A stretch of 64,000 nucleotides of DNA, taken from assembly GCF_002968635.1 (NCBI RefSeq), contig NZ_PVBN01000016.1, forward strand, positions 60,611 to 124,610, written 5' to 3'. Every line of letters begins with the position of its first letter. The stretch's first letter is position 1. This DNA is from Neorhizobium alkalisoli. Lineage in GTDB: Bacteria; Pseudomonadota; Alphaproteobacteria; Rhizobiales; Rhizobiaceae. A program made the position numbers and the translations under genes. The notes under the pieces were generated by a model that was not told where the DNA came from, ran no database searches, and was given only the letters and a program-made list of their open reading frames with translations. Positions 1 through 8,977 of this stretch are shown here, piece by piece.

Positions 1-843
1 CCAGGCATGCACCATCTGTGGTTCTTTACGTATGCTGACCTCGACCCCCGCCTGCTTCAGCCGTTCGGCGTAAAGATGGCCATCGTCGCGGAGTGGATCG
101 AAATGCGCCACCGTGATGTAAGCGGGCGGCAGACCGGCCAGATCATAGGCCAGCAGCGGATGGGCCACCGGCTCGTCCACCGGCGCTTTCAGGATCGCCC
201 GGTAATAGGCGACGTCAGCCGTCGTCAGTCCGGGCGCCTGCGCCATGTCAAGGTAAGAGCCCGAGACCAGATCTCCGCCGAGGCTGGGGTAGATCAGCAC
301 CTGACCGATAACGCCGGAAAGTCCCTCGTCGCGCGCGCGCAAAGCCAGCCCCGCCGCCAGATTGCCGCCGGCGCTGTCGCCGATCAGGACGATCCTGCTT
401 CCCTCTCCAATAAGCTGTTTCAACACGCCGAAGCAATCGTCCGTCTGGGCCGGCCAGACATGTTCCGGCGCCAGCCGGTAGTCCACCGAAACAAGTTCCG
501 AGCCGGTATGATCTGCAATCTCGGCGCAGATCGCATGATGGCTATCGAGCGACCCCACCACAAAGCCGCCGCCGTGCAGGTAGAGCAATACGGTTCCTGT
601 GCGTGTCGTCGCCGGCCGATAACGGCGGACGGGCACGAACAGCATCTGGTCTTGAAAGACGAGGCCATGCGGCAGGGGCCGATCGAAACGGGCGCAAAGT
701 GCATCATACCAGGCGCGCTGCTGCTCGATCGAAGCATTGACGGCATCCGGCGGATAGAAGCTGTCGCATACCCTCAGGAACTCCAGTATCCCGGGCTCTT
801 CCGGGTAGGGGCCTGTCTCGGAAGAGGTGGTGTCCATCGTCAT
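1..843 (-). CDS. Alpha/beta hydrolase, HSL-type esterase (3' end cut by window)
   Basis: About 281 codons are visible; the frame is still open at base 1, so the last residues lie outside the window. The oxyanion-hole motif HGGG is at residues 90-93, the nucleophile elbow GDSAGG near 155-160 (Ser157), a DP-LRDDG segment supplies the likely catalytic Asp, and HAW at the window edge supplies the His. This set is typical of hormone-sensitive-lipase family esterases acting on small acyl or amide substrates in the cytoplasm. The gene is divergent from kynU, so a kynurenine-formamidase-like role is conceivable, but that is inference. An in-frame ATG two codons downstream (837) is an equally possible start. 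Confidence 0.85.
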   Translation of the reverse strand, partial: MTMDTTSSETGPYPEEPGILEFLRVCDSFYPPDAVNASIEQQRAWYDALCARFDRPLPHGLVFQDQMLFVPVRRYRPATTRTGTVLLYLHGGGFVVGSLDSHHAICAEIADHTGSELVSVDYRLAPEHVWPAQTDDCFGVLKQLIGEGSRIVLIGDSAGGNLAAGLALRARDEGLSGVIGQVLIYPSLGGDLVSGSYLDMAQAPGLTTADVAYYRAILKAPVDEPVAHPLLAYDLAGLPPAYITVAHFDPLRDDGHLYAERLKQAGVEVSIRKEPQMVHAW

Positions 844-1010
844 CAAACCTTCGAGGGGCGGGATCTGAAGGTTAGGGCGGCGGTAGGCGGTCCACAAGGC
901 CGGAATGCACGCGAAACAGCGAACGACGGCACGAATCCATCTTGCATGACCGGCACCAGCTTCTAGTCTGCCTTCCGTGTCGGCATGTCTCTAACTGCAA
1001 GGTGCTTTTC

Positions 1011-2204
1011 GTGACGGATTTTTTAAAGACCCGCTCGTTCTTCTATCTGCCGGAGGGAGTGATTTACCTGGACGGCAATTCGCTCGGCCCGCTGCCGCTG
1101 TCTGCCAGGGAACGCGTCGACAGGCTGATGGCGGAGGAATGGGGCCAACTCCTCATCAAGGGCTGGAACAAGGCAGGCTGGATGACGATGCCGCGCCGGA
1201 TAGGCGATCGCGTCGGCAAGCTGATCGGTGCCGCGCCGGGCACGGTCGTCATGGGTGATACTCTGTCGATCAAGGTTTATCAGGCGCTCGCCTCCGCCCT
1301 CGAACTGGTGCCGGAACGCAAGGTCATCCTCTCCGACAGCGGCAACTTCCCCTCTGATCTTTACATGGCTCAGGGGCTTGTCGGCTCGCTTGGCAAGGGG
1401 CACAGGCTGAAGATCGTCGAACCCGAAGAGGTGGAAGCTGCCATCGACGAGACGGTCGCCGTATTGATGCTGACCGAAGTGGACTATCGTACCGGCCGGC
1501 TGCACGACATGAAAACGCTGACGAAGAATGCCCATTCCGCCGGTGCCGTCACTCTTTGGGATCTCGCCCATTCCGCCGGCGCGCTGCCGGTGGATCTGGC
1601 TGGAGCGGAGGCGGACTTCGCTGTCGGCTGCACCTACAAATATCTGAACGGCGGCCCGGGCGCTCCGGCTTTCATCTATGTCGCGCCGCGCTATGCGGAG
1701 AAGGTAAGGCCGGCTCTTTCCGGCTGGTTCGGGCACGAACAACCCTTCGCCTTCGATCTCGGTTACCGGCCTGGCGGCGGGATCGATCGGATGCGGGTCG
1801 GCACGCCACCGATCCTCGGCCTCGCCGCTCTCGATGCGGCGCTCGATGCCTGGGAGGGAGTCGATATGCAGGAGGTACGCAAGCAGTCGATCAGACTATG
1901 CGACCTGTTCGTGACGGAGGTCGAACGTCGGTGCCCTATGCTGGAACTCGGCTCGCCGCGCGACGGCCAGAAGCGCGGCAGCCAGATCTCCTTCCTTCAT
2001 CCGGAAGGCTACGCCATCATGCAGGCCCTGATTTCCCGCGGCGTCATCGGCGATTTCCGAGCTCCAAACGCAATCCGCTTCGGCTTTACGCCTCTTTACA
2101 TCGCTGAGGCGAACGTTCTGAAGGCAGTCGCCGTCCTGGAGGACATCATGACCAATCGCCTTTGGGATACCGCGGAATACAAACAGCGGGCATTGGTAAC
2201 CTGA
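1011..2204 (+). CDS. kynU: Kynureninase
   Basis: This is a PLP-dependent cleavage enzyme (397 aa) that converts kynurenine to anthranilate and alanine (and 3-hydroxykynurenine to 3-hydroxyanthranilate) in tryptophan breakdown. The N-terminal YLDGNSLGPLP segment is a kynureninase hallmark; DLAHSAGA (Asp184) and TYKYLNGG (Lys210, the expected PLP Schiff-base lysine) are in place. I chose the GTG at 1011 because AAGGTG lies 6 bases upstream; the frame is open further upstream to 942, but that extension lacks family character. It is divergent from the esterase and followed by an ABC transporter 143 bases later. No tryptophan dioxygenase is nearby. Confidence 0.93.
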   Translation: MTDFLKTRSFFYLPEGVIYLDGNSLGPLPLSARERVDRLMAEEWGQLLIKGWNKAGWMTMPRRIGDRVGKLIGAAPGTVVMGDTLSIKVYQALASALELVPERKVILSDSGNFPSDLYMAQGLVGSLGKGHRLKIVEPEEVEAAIDETVAVLMLTEVDYRTGRLHDMKTLTKNAHSAGAVTLWDLAHSAGALPVDLAGAEADFAVGCTYKYLNGGPGAPAFIYVAPRYAEKVRPALSGWFGHEQPFAFDLGYRPGGGIDRMRVGTPPILGLAALDAALDAWEGVDMQEVRKQSIRLCDLFVTEVERRCPMLELGSPRDGQKRGSQISFLHPEGYAIMQALISRGVIGDFRAPNAIRFGFTPLYIAEANVLKAVAVLEDIMTNRLWDTAEYKQRALVT

Positions 2205-2258
2205 GCAGCTCGGCGAGGCTGAGGGATCAGCCGGAAACCAATCAATCAAGGGGTTCGC

Positions 2259-2294
2259 ACATGGAGATTGTTTACAAAGAAACAATCTCCATGT
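2259..2294. promoter_or_regulatory. Perfect 15-bp inverted repeat upstream of ABC transporter
   Basis: Two perfect 15-base arms (2259-2273 and 2280-2294) flank the 6-base spacer ACAAAG. A second, offset inverted pair TTGTTTAC (2268-2275) / GTAAACAA (2293-2300) overlaps it. It lies between kynU and the substrate-binding protein gene, 54 bases before the latter's start. No T-run follows on the plus strand, so it could be an operator, an mRNA hairpin or a weak terminator; the sequence does not decide. Confidence 0.6.
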
Positions 2295-2347
2295 AAACAA
2301 ACAGACGGGCGGGAGGAGATCGCCCACTTTTGTCCTGGGAGGATTTT

Positions 2348-3505
2348 ATGAAAAACCGGTTTTTTGCTGGGATAGCGGCGATTGCCGTCATGTCCCTTCC
2401 TGTATTCGCCAACCCCGCGCTGGCCGACATCACCATCGGTGTCACGATACCCACCACCGGCCCTGGCGCCGCGCTCGGCATTCCGCTGAAAAACTCGATA
2501 GAACTCTGGCCCAAGGAGATCGCCGGCGAAAAGCTCAAGGTGATCTTGCTTGACGATGCCGGCGACCCCTCGATCGCTACGACCAACGCTCGCCGGTTTG
2601 CCAACGACGACAAGGTCGATGTGATAATGGGTTCGGCGCTGACACCGGCTGCGATCGGTGCCGCCGGCGTTGCCGCTGAAGTCGGCGTGCCGCATTTCGC
2701 GATTTCGCCGGTGCCGCCGCCGGTTGCCAAGGGGAAATGGACTTTCGTTCTGCCGCAGTATTCGAGCGTACTGGCCAAGCGCATGTTCACGCGCATGAAG
2801 CAGGACGGGGTGAAGCGCGTATCCTTCATCGGCTTTGCGGATTCCTACGGCCAGCAATGGGTCGAGGAACTCAAGAACACCGGCAAGGAATACGGCCTCG
2901 AGGTCGTGGCCGACGAACGTTACGCCCGTGCCGACACTTCGGTTTCCGGCCAGGTTCTCAAAGCGATTGCCGCCAAGCCCGACGCCGTCTTCATCGGCGC
3001 TTCCGGCACGGGTGCGGCATTGCCGCAGATCGGCGTGCGCGAGCGTGGTTTCACGGGTCCGGTCTACGTTGTCTCGGGCGCCGTGACCTTCGAATTCCTG
3101 CGCATCGCCGGCAAGGCGGTGGAGAACACGATCTTCTCTTCCGGCCCCATCATGGTCGCGGAAGACCAGCCCGACGATTCGCCGACCAAGGCGGAAGGTC
3201 TGGCTTACCTCAAGGCTTATGAAGGCAAATTCGGGCCCAACAGCCGCACGCAATTCGGCTCGCATGTCTGGGACGCCATGGTCATCCTCAAGAAGGCCGT
3301 GCCAGTCGCACTGCAGAAGGCCAAACCGGGCACCTCGGAATTTCGTGCAGCGCTGCGCGATGCCATAGAATCGAGCGGTCCCTATAATGCCACCCACGGC
3401 GTATTCCAGTTTACGCCGCAGGATCATTACGGCCTCGACCAGCGCGGTGCTGTGCTGTTGACCGCCAAGGACGGCAAATTCCAGCTGCTGCCGGAAAAGA
3501 AGTAA
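2348..3505 (+). CDS. ABC transporter periplasmic substrate-binding protein (branched-chain amino acid type)
   Basis: This 385-aa type I periplasmic binding protein has an N-terminal Sec signal (positively charged MKNR, hydrophobic core, likely cleavage after NPALA near residue 26). The mature start DITIGVTIPTTGPGAALG is the usual opening of LivJ/amide-binding family proteins. A GGGAGGA Shine-Dalgarno ends 4-5 bases before the ATG at 2348, preferred over an in-frame start at 2330. It begins a four-gene transporter unit downstream of kynU. Substrate is unknown; an aromatic or amino-acid compound linked to kynurenine metabolism is an inference from position only. Confidence 0.9.
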   Translation: MKNRFFAGIAAIAVMSLPVFANPALADITIGVTIPTTGPGAALGIPLKNSIELWPKEIAGEKLKVILLDDAGDPSIATTNARRFANDDKVDVIMGSALTPAAIGAAGVAAEVGVPHFAISPVPPPVAKGKWTFVLPQYSSVLAKRMFTRMKQDGVKRVSFIGFADSYGQQWVEELKNTGKEYGLEVVADERYARADTSVSGQVLKAIAAKPDAVFIGASGTGAALPQIGVRERGFTGPVYVVSGAVTFEFLRIAGKAVENTIFSSGPIMVAEDQPDDSPTKAEGLAYLKAYEGKFGPNSRTQFGSHVWDAMVILKKAVPVALQKAKPGTSEFRAALRDAIESSGPYNATHGVFQFTPQDHYGLDQRGAVLLTAKDGKFQLLPEKK

Positions 3506-3537
3506 GCTGTTTTCGCCGAACGGCCAGTGCGGCTTTC

Positions 3538-3560
3538 CCTTCCCCCTATCGAGGGGAAGG
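3538..3560 (+). terminator. Stem-loop after substrate-binding protein gene
   Basis: An 8-bp perfect stem (CCTTCCCC / GGGGAAGG) has a 7-base loop, 33 bases after the stop codon and about 195 bases before the permease gene. There is no clear U-tract. Such a hairpin could stabilise the abundant binding-protein message 3' end and limit readthrough into the permease genes. The bases just after it (3578-3602) contain ATCCGG three times. Confidence 0.4.
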
Positions 3561-3755
3561 CCACACTTTCTCCCCGTCATCCGGTCTTGATCCGGTATCC
3601 GGCGCTAGGAAAGCCTTGTGCGCCAGAGGCTCTCGCAAGGAGCCGTTCCCGGCGCGGGCTCGCCGTGTCGGCAACGGTCTGCATTTACTGAAGCATGCTA
3701 TCCGCCGCAGGCGGATCCTTATCGAAACTCCATTCCAATCGCACAAGCGTGGGGG

Positions 3756-4796
3756 ATGCATTTGGACGCGACCATTGCGACATTCCTGATCCAGGACGGC
3801 CTGACCAACGGCGCGGTCTACGCGCTTTTGGGATTAGCCATCGTCCTGGTGTTTTCGGTCACCCGCGTGATCTTCATTCCCCAGGGCGAGTTTGTTGCCT
3901 ATGGCGCACTGACGCTTGCCACACTGGATACGGGAAATGTCCCGGGAACGCCCAAGCTCCTCCTTTGCTTCGGCGTGGCTGCCTTCCTGCTGGACCTCTG
4001 GTCATGGCGTCGCGATCTCAAGGTCGACGCGCTCGTCCGAAACGTCGCCCTCAACCTTGGTTTGCCTCTATTGATCTACGGCGCCGTGCTTTATCTCGCG
4101 CCGCTGCAACTGCCCTCGGTCGTCCGCGTATTGATTACCGTGTCGATCATCGCGCCGATGGGCCTCTACGTTTACCGCATCGCCTACCGGCCGCTGGCGG
4201 ATGCATCGGTACTGGTGCTGCTGATCACATCGGTAGGCGTCCACCTCGCCATGCTGGGTCTCGGCCTGATCTTCTTCGGCCCGGAAGGCCTGCGCGCCGC
4301 ACCGCTGCATGACGGCAGTTTCTCCATGGGGCCTCTGCTGGTGACGGCCCAGAGCGTCCTGATCTATCTCATGACTATCCTGATCATGATCGCCCTCTAT
4401 TTCTTCTTTGAAAAGACGCTGCTCGGCAAGGCGTTGCGGGCAACCGCTGTCAACAGGCTTGGGGCGCGCCTTGTCGGCGTGCGGACACAGCTGACGGGCG
4501 TCACGGCCTTCGTGCTGGCGGCGACGATCGCCGCCCTATCGGGCGTGCTGATGGGACCGATCACCACGATCTACTACGATACCGGCTTCCTGATCGGCCT
4601 CAAGGGCTTCGTCGCCGCCATCCTCGGGGGCATGGGCAGCTTTCCGGTAACGGCCATTGCCGCGATCGGTGTGGGCATGGTCGAATCTTTCGCTTCGTTT
4701 TTCGCCAGCAACTACAAGGAAATCATCGTGTTCGGCCTGATCGTCCCGGTGCTGATCTGGCTCTCCATCGGCGCTGTCCACCACGAGGAGGAATAA
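3756..4796 (+). CDS. ABC transporter permease, LivH type
   Basis: This is a 346-aa polytopic inner-membrane protein. The N-terminal QDGLTNGAVYALLGLAIVLV segment and the later FVAAILGGMGSFPVTA segment are characteristic of LivH-family permeases of hydrophobic amino acid transporters. The ATG at 3756 follows a GGGGG stretch and gives the standard family N-terminus, whereas the upstream open frame from 3618 carries unrelated residues. The next gene starts three bases after the stop, so the two permeases are co-translated. Confidence 0.9.
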   Translation: MHLDATIATFLIQDGLTNGAVYALLGLAIVLVFSVTRVIFIPQGEFVAYGALTLATLDTGNVPGTPKLLLCFGVAAFLLDLWSWRRDLKVDALVRNVALNLGLPLLIYGAVLYLAPLQLPSVVRVLITVSIIAPMGLYVYRIAYRPLADASVLVLLITSVGVHLAMLGLGLIFFGPEGLRAAPLHDGSFSMGPLLVTAQSVLIYLMTILIMIALYFFFEKTLLGKALRATAVNRLGARLVGVRTQLTGVTAFVLAATIAALSGVLMGPITTIYYDTGFLIGLKGFVAAILGGMGSFPVTAIAAIGVGMVESFASFFASNYKEIIVFGLIVPVLIWLSIGAVHHEEE

Positions 4797-4799
4797 GCC

Positions 4800-6572
4800 A
4801 TGATGGCCAACAAGCATCTCATGCCCGGCATTGCAGCCATCGCCCTCCTCGCGGTTTTTCCGCTGCTGCCGGTGCCGCCGTTCTGGATAACGCTCGCCAA
4901 CAATATCGGACTCGCCTCATTGGTCGCCATCGGCCTCGTGCTTTTGACCGGTGTCGGCGGACTGACCTCCTTCGGCCAGGCGGCATTCTGTGGGTTCGGG
5001 GCCTATACCACCGCCGTGCTGACCACCGCCTATGGCTTTTCGCCGTGGGTGACCCTGCCGCTGTCGCTACTGGTGGGCGGGGCCGTTGCCGTTCCGCTGG
5101 GGCTGATGACGGTGCGGCTTTCGGGACACTATCTGCCGCTCGGCACCATCGCCTGGGGCCTAGCCATCTATTATCTTTACGGCCGCATCGAACTGCTCGG
5201 CCGTTATGACGGCATCACCGGCATCCCGCCCTTAAACATAGCCGGCTATCCCTTCCTGAGCGGCCAGTCGATCTTCTACGTTATCTGGGTCTTCGTGATC
5301 CTGACGGCCATCGGAGCCCAGAACCTGCTCGATTCACGAACGGGCCGTGGCATTCGCGCCCTTCGCGGCGGTGGCCAGGCAGCCGAGGCTTTCGGCGTCA
5401 ACATCGTCCGGGCAAAGCTCATCGTCTTCATCTTCGCCGCTATCGTCGCAGCCCTTTCCGGCTGGCTTTACGCCCATATGCAGCGTTCGGTGAATTCCAC
5501 GCCCTTCGGTCTCAACATGGGGATCGAGTATATGCTGATGGCAGTGGTCGGCGGCTCCGGCTACATATGGGGTGCCATCTTCGGTTCGGCATTCGTGCTG
5601 ATCGTCAAGGAAATCCTGCAGCGCGTGATGCCGGAGCTCGTCGGCACTGGCATCAACGTAGAGATGGTCGTCTTCGGAGTTCTTCTTGTCGCCATCCTGC
5701 AGCTTGCCCGGAACGGCCTCTGGCCCATGGTGGCGCGCCTGATGCCTATGAAAGGTCAGCTGTCGATCCCGACCTCCGTGCGGAAACTTGCAAAGCGCAC
5801 GCTTGCCCCGGCCGGTTCGCCGCTCATCAAGGTGGACAGGGCTCGCAAGGCCTTTGGCGGACTGGTGGCAGTCAGCGACGTGAGTTTCGAGGTCAAGGCC
5901 GGGCAGATCGTCGGACTGATCGGTCCGAATGGTGCGGGAAAAAGCACGACCTTCAACCTGATCACCGGCATAGCATCGCTCACCAGCGGCTCCGTCTCCT
6001 ACCAGGGTCAGCCGTTGACCGGAAACAGCCCGCGCGAGATCGCCAAACATGGCATCGCCCGGACCTTTCAGCACGCCAAGATCCTGCCTGACATGTCGGT
6101 CTTGGAAAACGTGGCCCTCGGCGCCCATCTGCGCGGTAGCGCCGGCGTGCTCAGGAGTTTTCTGCGTCTGGACCGGGAGGAGGAGGCAACATTGCTTGCC
6201 GAAGCCGCCTACCAGCTCGATCGCGTCGGCCTCGGCCAATATCGCGACCGGCCGGCGGGCGATCTGGCCCTCGGCCAGATCCGCATTCTCGAAATCGCTC
6301 GCGCCCTTGCCGCCGATCCGACGATACTGCTGCTCGACGAGCCCGCGGCAGGCCTGCGGCACGGAGAAAAGCAGGAGCTTGCCAATCTCCTGAACAAATT
6401 GCGCCAGGAGGGTGTCAGCGTGCTCTTGGTCGAACACGATATGGGTTTCGTCATGGGCCTGGTCGATCATCTCGTCGTCCTCGACTTCGGCACGCTGATC
6501 GCCGAGGGCCGGCCGGCGGAAGTCCGTAGGCATCCAGCCGTGGTTGCCGCCTATCTCGGAGGTGTGGCATGA
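4800..6572 (+). CDS. Fused ABC permease (LivM type) and ATPase (LivG type)
   Basis: This 590-aa protein joins two transporter parts. Residues about 1-310 form a LivM-type multi-spanning permease (GGLTSFGQAAFCGFGAY, RAKLIVFIFAA). Residues about 340-590 form a LivG-type ATPase with Walker A GPNGAGKST, Q-loop region ARTFQHAKILPDMSV, a degenerate signature LALGQIR, Walker B ILLLDEPAAG and the switch EHDMGFVM. A GAGGAGGAA Shine-Dalgarno precedes the ATG at 4800; a second ATG follows directly. The final four bases overlap livF. LivM-LivG fusions are known but uncommon compared with separate genes. Confidence 0.9.
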   Translation: MMANKHLMPGIAAIALLAVFPLLPVPPFWITLANNIGLASLVAIGLVLLTGVGGLTSFGQAAFCGFGAYTTAVLTTAYGFSPWVTLPLSLLVGGAVAVPLGLMTVRLSGHYLPLGTIAWGLAIYYLYGRIELLGRYDGITGIPPLNIAGYPFLSGQSIFYVIWVFVILTAIGAQNLLDSRTGRGIRALRGGGQAAEAFGVNIVRAKLIVFIFAAIVAALSGWLYAHMQRSVNSTPFGLNMGIEYMLMAVVGGSGYIWGAIFGSAFVLIVKEILQRVMPELVGTGINVEMVVFGVLLVAILQLARNGLWPMVARLMPMKGQLSIPTSVRKLAKRTLAPAGSPLIKVDRARKAFGGLVAVSDVSFEVKAGQIVGLIGPNGAGKSTTFNLITGIASLTSGSVSYQGQPLTGNSPREIAKHGIARTFQHAKILPDMSVLENVALGAHLRGSAGVLRSFLRLDREEEATLLAEAAYQLDRVGLGQYRDRPAGDLALGQIRILEIARALAADPTILLLDEPAAGLRHGEKQELANLLNKLRQEGVSVLLVEHDMGFVMGLVDHLVVLDFGTLIAEGRPAEVRRHPAVVAAYLGGVA

Positions 6573-7282
6573 GCCGGAACCTGCTCGAACTCACCGATAT
6601 CCACGTCTCCTACGGGCGCGCCGAGGTTCTGCATGGCATTTCGCTTGCCATGCGGCCCGGCAGCATCGTCACCGTGATCGGCGCGAATGGCGCCGGCAAG
6701 ACCACGCTGCTGAATGCAGTCATGGGCGTCATCCCCTCCACCGGCGCGATCCTCTATGATGGAGTCCCGGTGCCGCGCTCCGTTGAGGCGCGCGTCGCCG
6801 CCGGACTATGCCTTGTGCCGGAAAAGCGCGAGCTTTTCTCATCCATGACCGTCGAGGACAATATCGAACTCGGCGGCTTCCTGCGCAGCGCCTCCGAACG
6901 GGGAGAGACCCGGGAGGAGCTTTATGCGCGCTTCCCGCGGCTTGCCGAGCGGCGCAAGCAGCTGGCCGGCACGTTATCCGGCGGCGAACGTCAGATGCTG
7001 GCGCTGGCGCGCGCGCTGATGAGCCGTCCGCGCCTGTTGTTGCTCGACGAGCCTAGCCTGGGGCTCGCGCCAAAAATCGTCGCCGACATCCTGAACATCG
7101 TCTCGGAACTGCGAAAAACCGGAGTGGCCATCCTGCTGGTGGAGCAGAACGCCCGGGCGGCTCTGGAAATTGCCGATGAAGGTTACCTGGTGGAACTCGG
7201 CGAGGTGCGCCGCTCCGGGCCCGCGGCCGAACTGGCCGTCGACCCTGCGCTCATGGAAAGCTATCTTGGCGCACATTCCTGA
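6569..7282 (+). CDS. ABC transporter ATPase, LivF type
   Basis: This 237-aa cytoplasmic ATPase has Walker A GANGAGKTT, signature LSGGERQMLALARAL, Walker B LLLLDEPSLGLAP and H-loop-position residues LVEQNAR (Gln/Asn in the usual LivF style). Its ATG overlaps the preceding stop (ATGA), indicating translational coupling. It pairs with the ATPase half of the LivM-LivG fusion to form the nucleotide-binding dimer. It converges with the membrane sulfatase gene, leaving 12 bases between stops. Confidence 0.92.
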   Translation: MSRNLLELTDIHVSYGRAEVLHGISLAMRPGSIVTVIGANGAGKTTLLNAVMGVIPSTGAILYDGVPVPRSVEARVAAGLCLVPEKRELFSSMTVEDNIELGGFLRSASERGETREELYARFPRLAERRKQLAGTLSGGERQMLALARALMSRPRLLLLDEPSLGLAPKIVADILNIVSELRKTGVAILLVEQNARAALEIADEGYLVELGEVRRSGPAAELAVDPALMESYLGAHS

Positions 7283-7294
7283 ACCCCTGCCCGA

Positions 7295-8947
7295 TCAGTC
7301 AAAGCTCTCGACGAATTTCTGGCGGAATTCGTCCATTCGGTAGACCGGCGTCTCCTTCGCCGGAAGCATGCCTGGCTGCCATTTCCAGCGGTCGAGGCGC
7401 TTCAAAACCTCCGGGTTGCCGGCGACGATATGAACCGGCACATCACGGGACGCACCCTCCCCGGTGATGATCGAGGCGGGCTGATGATCTCCGAGCAGGA
7501 TGAAAAGCGTGTTTTCCCCATATCGCGCCATATAGGAGCCGAGGGTCTCAAGCGTGTAGTCGATCGAGGCTGCATATTGCGAACGCACCCGCTCCGGATC
7601 CGCCCAGACGACCGAGGCGGGGTCGCCGCTCTCCGCTTGGCCGTTGAAGATGGTGCCGTCACCAATCTTGTCCCAGTCGACCAGAGAAGGAATTGGCGTC
7701 CATGGCGCATGGCTGGAGATCAACGCAATCTCCGCCATGACGGGTTGGCGGCCCTGTGACCGCTCCAGCTTCTCAAAGGCGGCGAGCGTATACTGATCCG
7801 GCATCGTCACCCAATTGAAGGGTCTCCCCTTGTAGCCAAGTCCCGCGGCGGCATGAACGCGGTCGTAGCCGAAATAGGCGGATTCCGGCCAGTCGAGCGT
7901 AATCGCCGGCATCACTGCGGCAGTTCGCCATCCCGACGCACGAAAAAGGCTGTTGAGGCTTCGCCGCTCGCTCGTGATCATCCGGTCGTAACGGGACTGA
8001 TTGCCGACCCATAGGCCCGAAAGAAGAGTGCCATGCGCAAGCCAGCTCAAACCTCCAACCGTGGGCGACGTGAGCCAACCGCTGCGTGCCTGCAGTCCTG
8101 ACGCTTCGATCTGCCGCTCGACTGCGGCGAGGCGATCATGGACCCGAGCCGCATATGGGCGGTCTTCGATCGCACTACGGCCATAGGATTCGACAAAGAC
8201 AAGCACGACGTCCATGCCGGACAGCGCGGAAAAATGCGGGCCGGAGGAAACCCCGTCCCGCGCCAGTTCGCCCTCGAAGCGATCGAGGTCGGCGCTCGAC
8301 TCCCTCACCATCTCGATCCGGTTGACGATGTAGGGGAAGGTCGGCGCATCGACGCCGAGATTGCGACGGTCGCTATCCTGCACGGCAAAGAGCGCCAGGC
8401 CGACAAGTAAAACTACGCCGCTCCCGATTGCCGATCGCCGCCGTGTTTCGACTGAAAGATTGCGGAAGCCGCCGAGCGACCAGTAGAGCAAGGCGATGAC
8501 CAGAAGCCATGCGAGCAAACCGGCGCAGATGATTCCGACGGCCTCCCTGACCCCCACCGCACCGCTCAGGAGATTCCATCCATCGGTCAGGATCTTGACG
8601 TCGAGATACGGGTTGAACGGCCGCTGGAAGGCAATGCCGGTGCCAAGGTCCGCCAGCTTGAGGAGCAGCATTGCGGCTGCGAGGAAAGTGGCTGACCATC
8701 GCAGGAGGGCCAAATACCGGCCACTCATCGTTGACGCCAGGAATGCAAGCCCCACGAGTTCGAGAGGAAATCTTACGTCAGAAAGGTCCGCGAAGGTCTG
8801 CGGATTGGAGGGCAGCGCCAGGATCAGAGCGACCAGCATCAACGAAATCGTGATGCGAAGAGTGGAAAACCGGTTTACAGCCGGATGCGTATGATACTCT
8901 GCAGGAAAGTTGCGACCTCGTTCGCGAAAAGGCCGGTATTCATTCAT
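7295..8947 (-). CDS. Membrane-anchored sulfatase / phosphoglycerol-transferase-like enzyme
   Basis: This 550-aa protein has an N-terminal part of about 200 residues with several hydrophobic membrane spans, then an extracytoplasmic alkaline-phosphatase-superfamily domain opening with VVLVFVESYGRSAIED. The segment SPTVGGLSWLAHGTLLSG holds a candidate Thr/Ser nucleophile and LGDHQPAS matches the late metal-binding DH motif of LtaS/EptA-type enzymes. Such proteins move phosphoglycerol or phosphoethanolamine, or hydrolyse sulfate esters, at the outer face of the inner membrane; the substrate cannot be read. Its start lies only 30 bases from the divergent YbhN-type gene. Confidence 0.8.
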   Translation of the reverse strand: MNEYRPFRERGRNFPAEYHTHPAVNRFSTLRITISLMLVALILALPSNPQTFADLSDVRFPLELVGLAFLASTMSGRYLALLRWSATFLAAAMLLLKLADLGTGIAFQRPFNPYLDVKILTDGWNLLSGAVGVREAVGIICAGLLAWLLVIALLYWSLGGFRNLSVETRRRSAIGSGVVLLVGLALFAVQDSDRRNLGVDAPTFPYIVNRIEMVRESSADLDRFEGELARDGVSSGPHFSALSGMDVVLVFVESYGRSAIEDRPYAARVHDRLAAVERQIEASGLQARSGWLTSPTVGGLSWLAHGTLLSGLWVGNQSRYDRMITSERRSLNSLFRASGWRTAAVMPAITLDWPESAYFGYDRVHAAAGLGYKGRPFNWVTMPDQYTLAAFEKLERSQGRQPVMAEIALISSHAPWTPIPSLVDWDKIGDGTIFNGQAESGDPASVVWADPERVRSQYAASIDYTLETLGSYMARYGENTLFILLGDHQPASIITGEGASRDVPVHIVAGNPEVLKRLDRWKWQPGMLPAKETPVYRMDEFRQKFVESFD

Positions 8948-8977
8948 GCGTCACTCTCTCCGTCATTGTTGCAGGCT

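Noticed and set aside
3578..3602. Three ATCCGG units after the binding-protein gene, resembling a rhizobial palindromic repeat element
   Set aside because: Too short, not clearly palindromic, and no second copy was found in the window.
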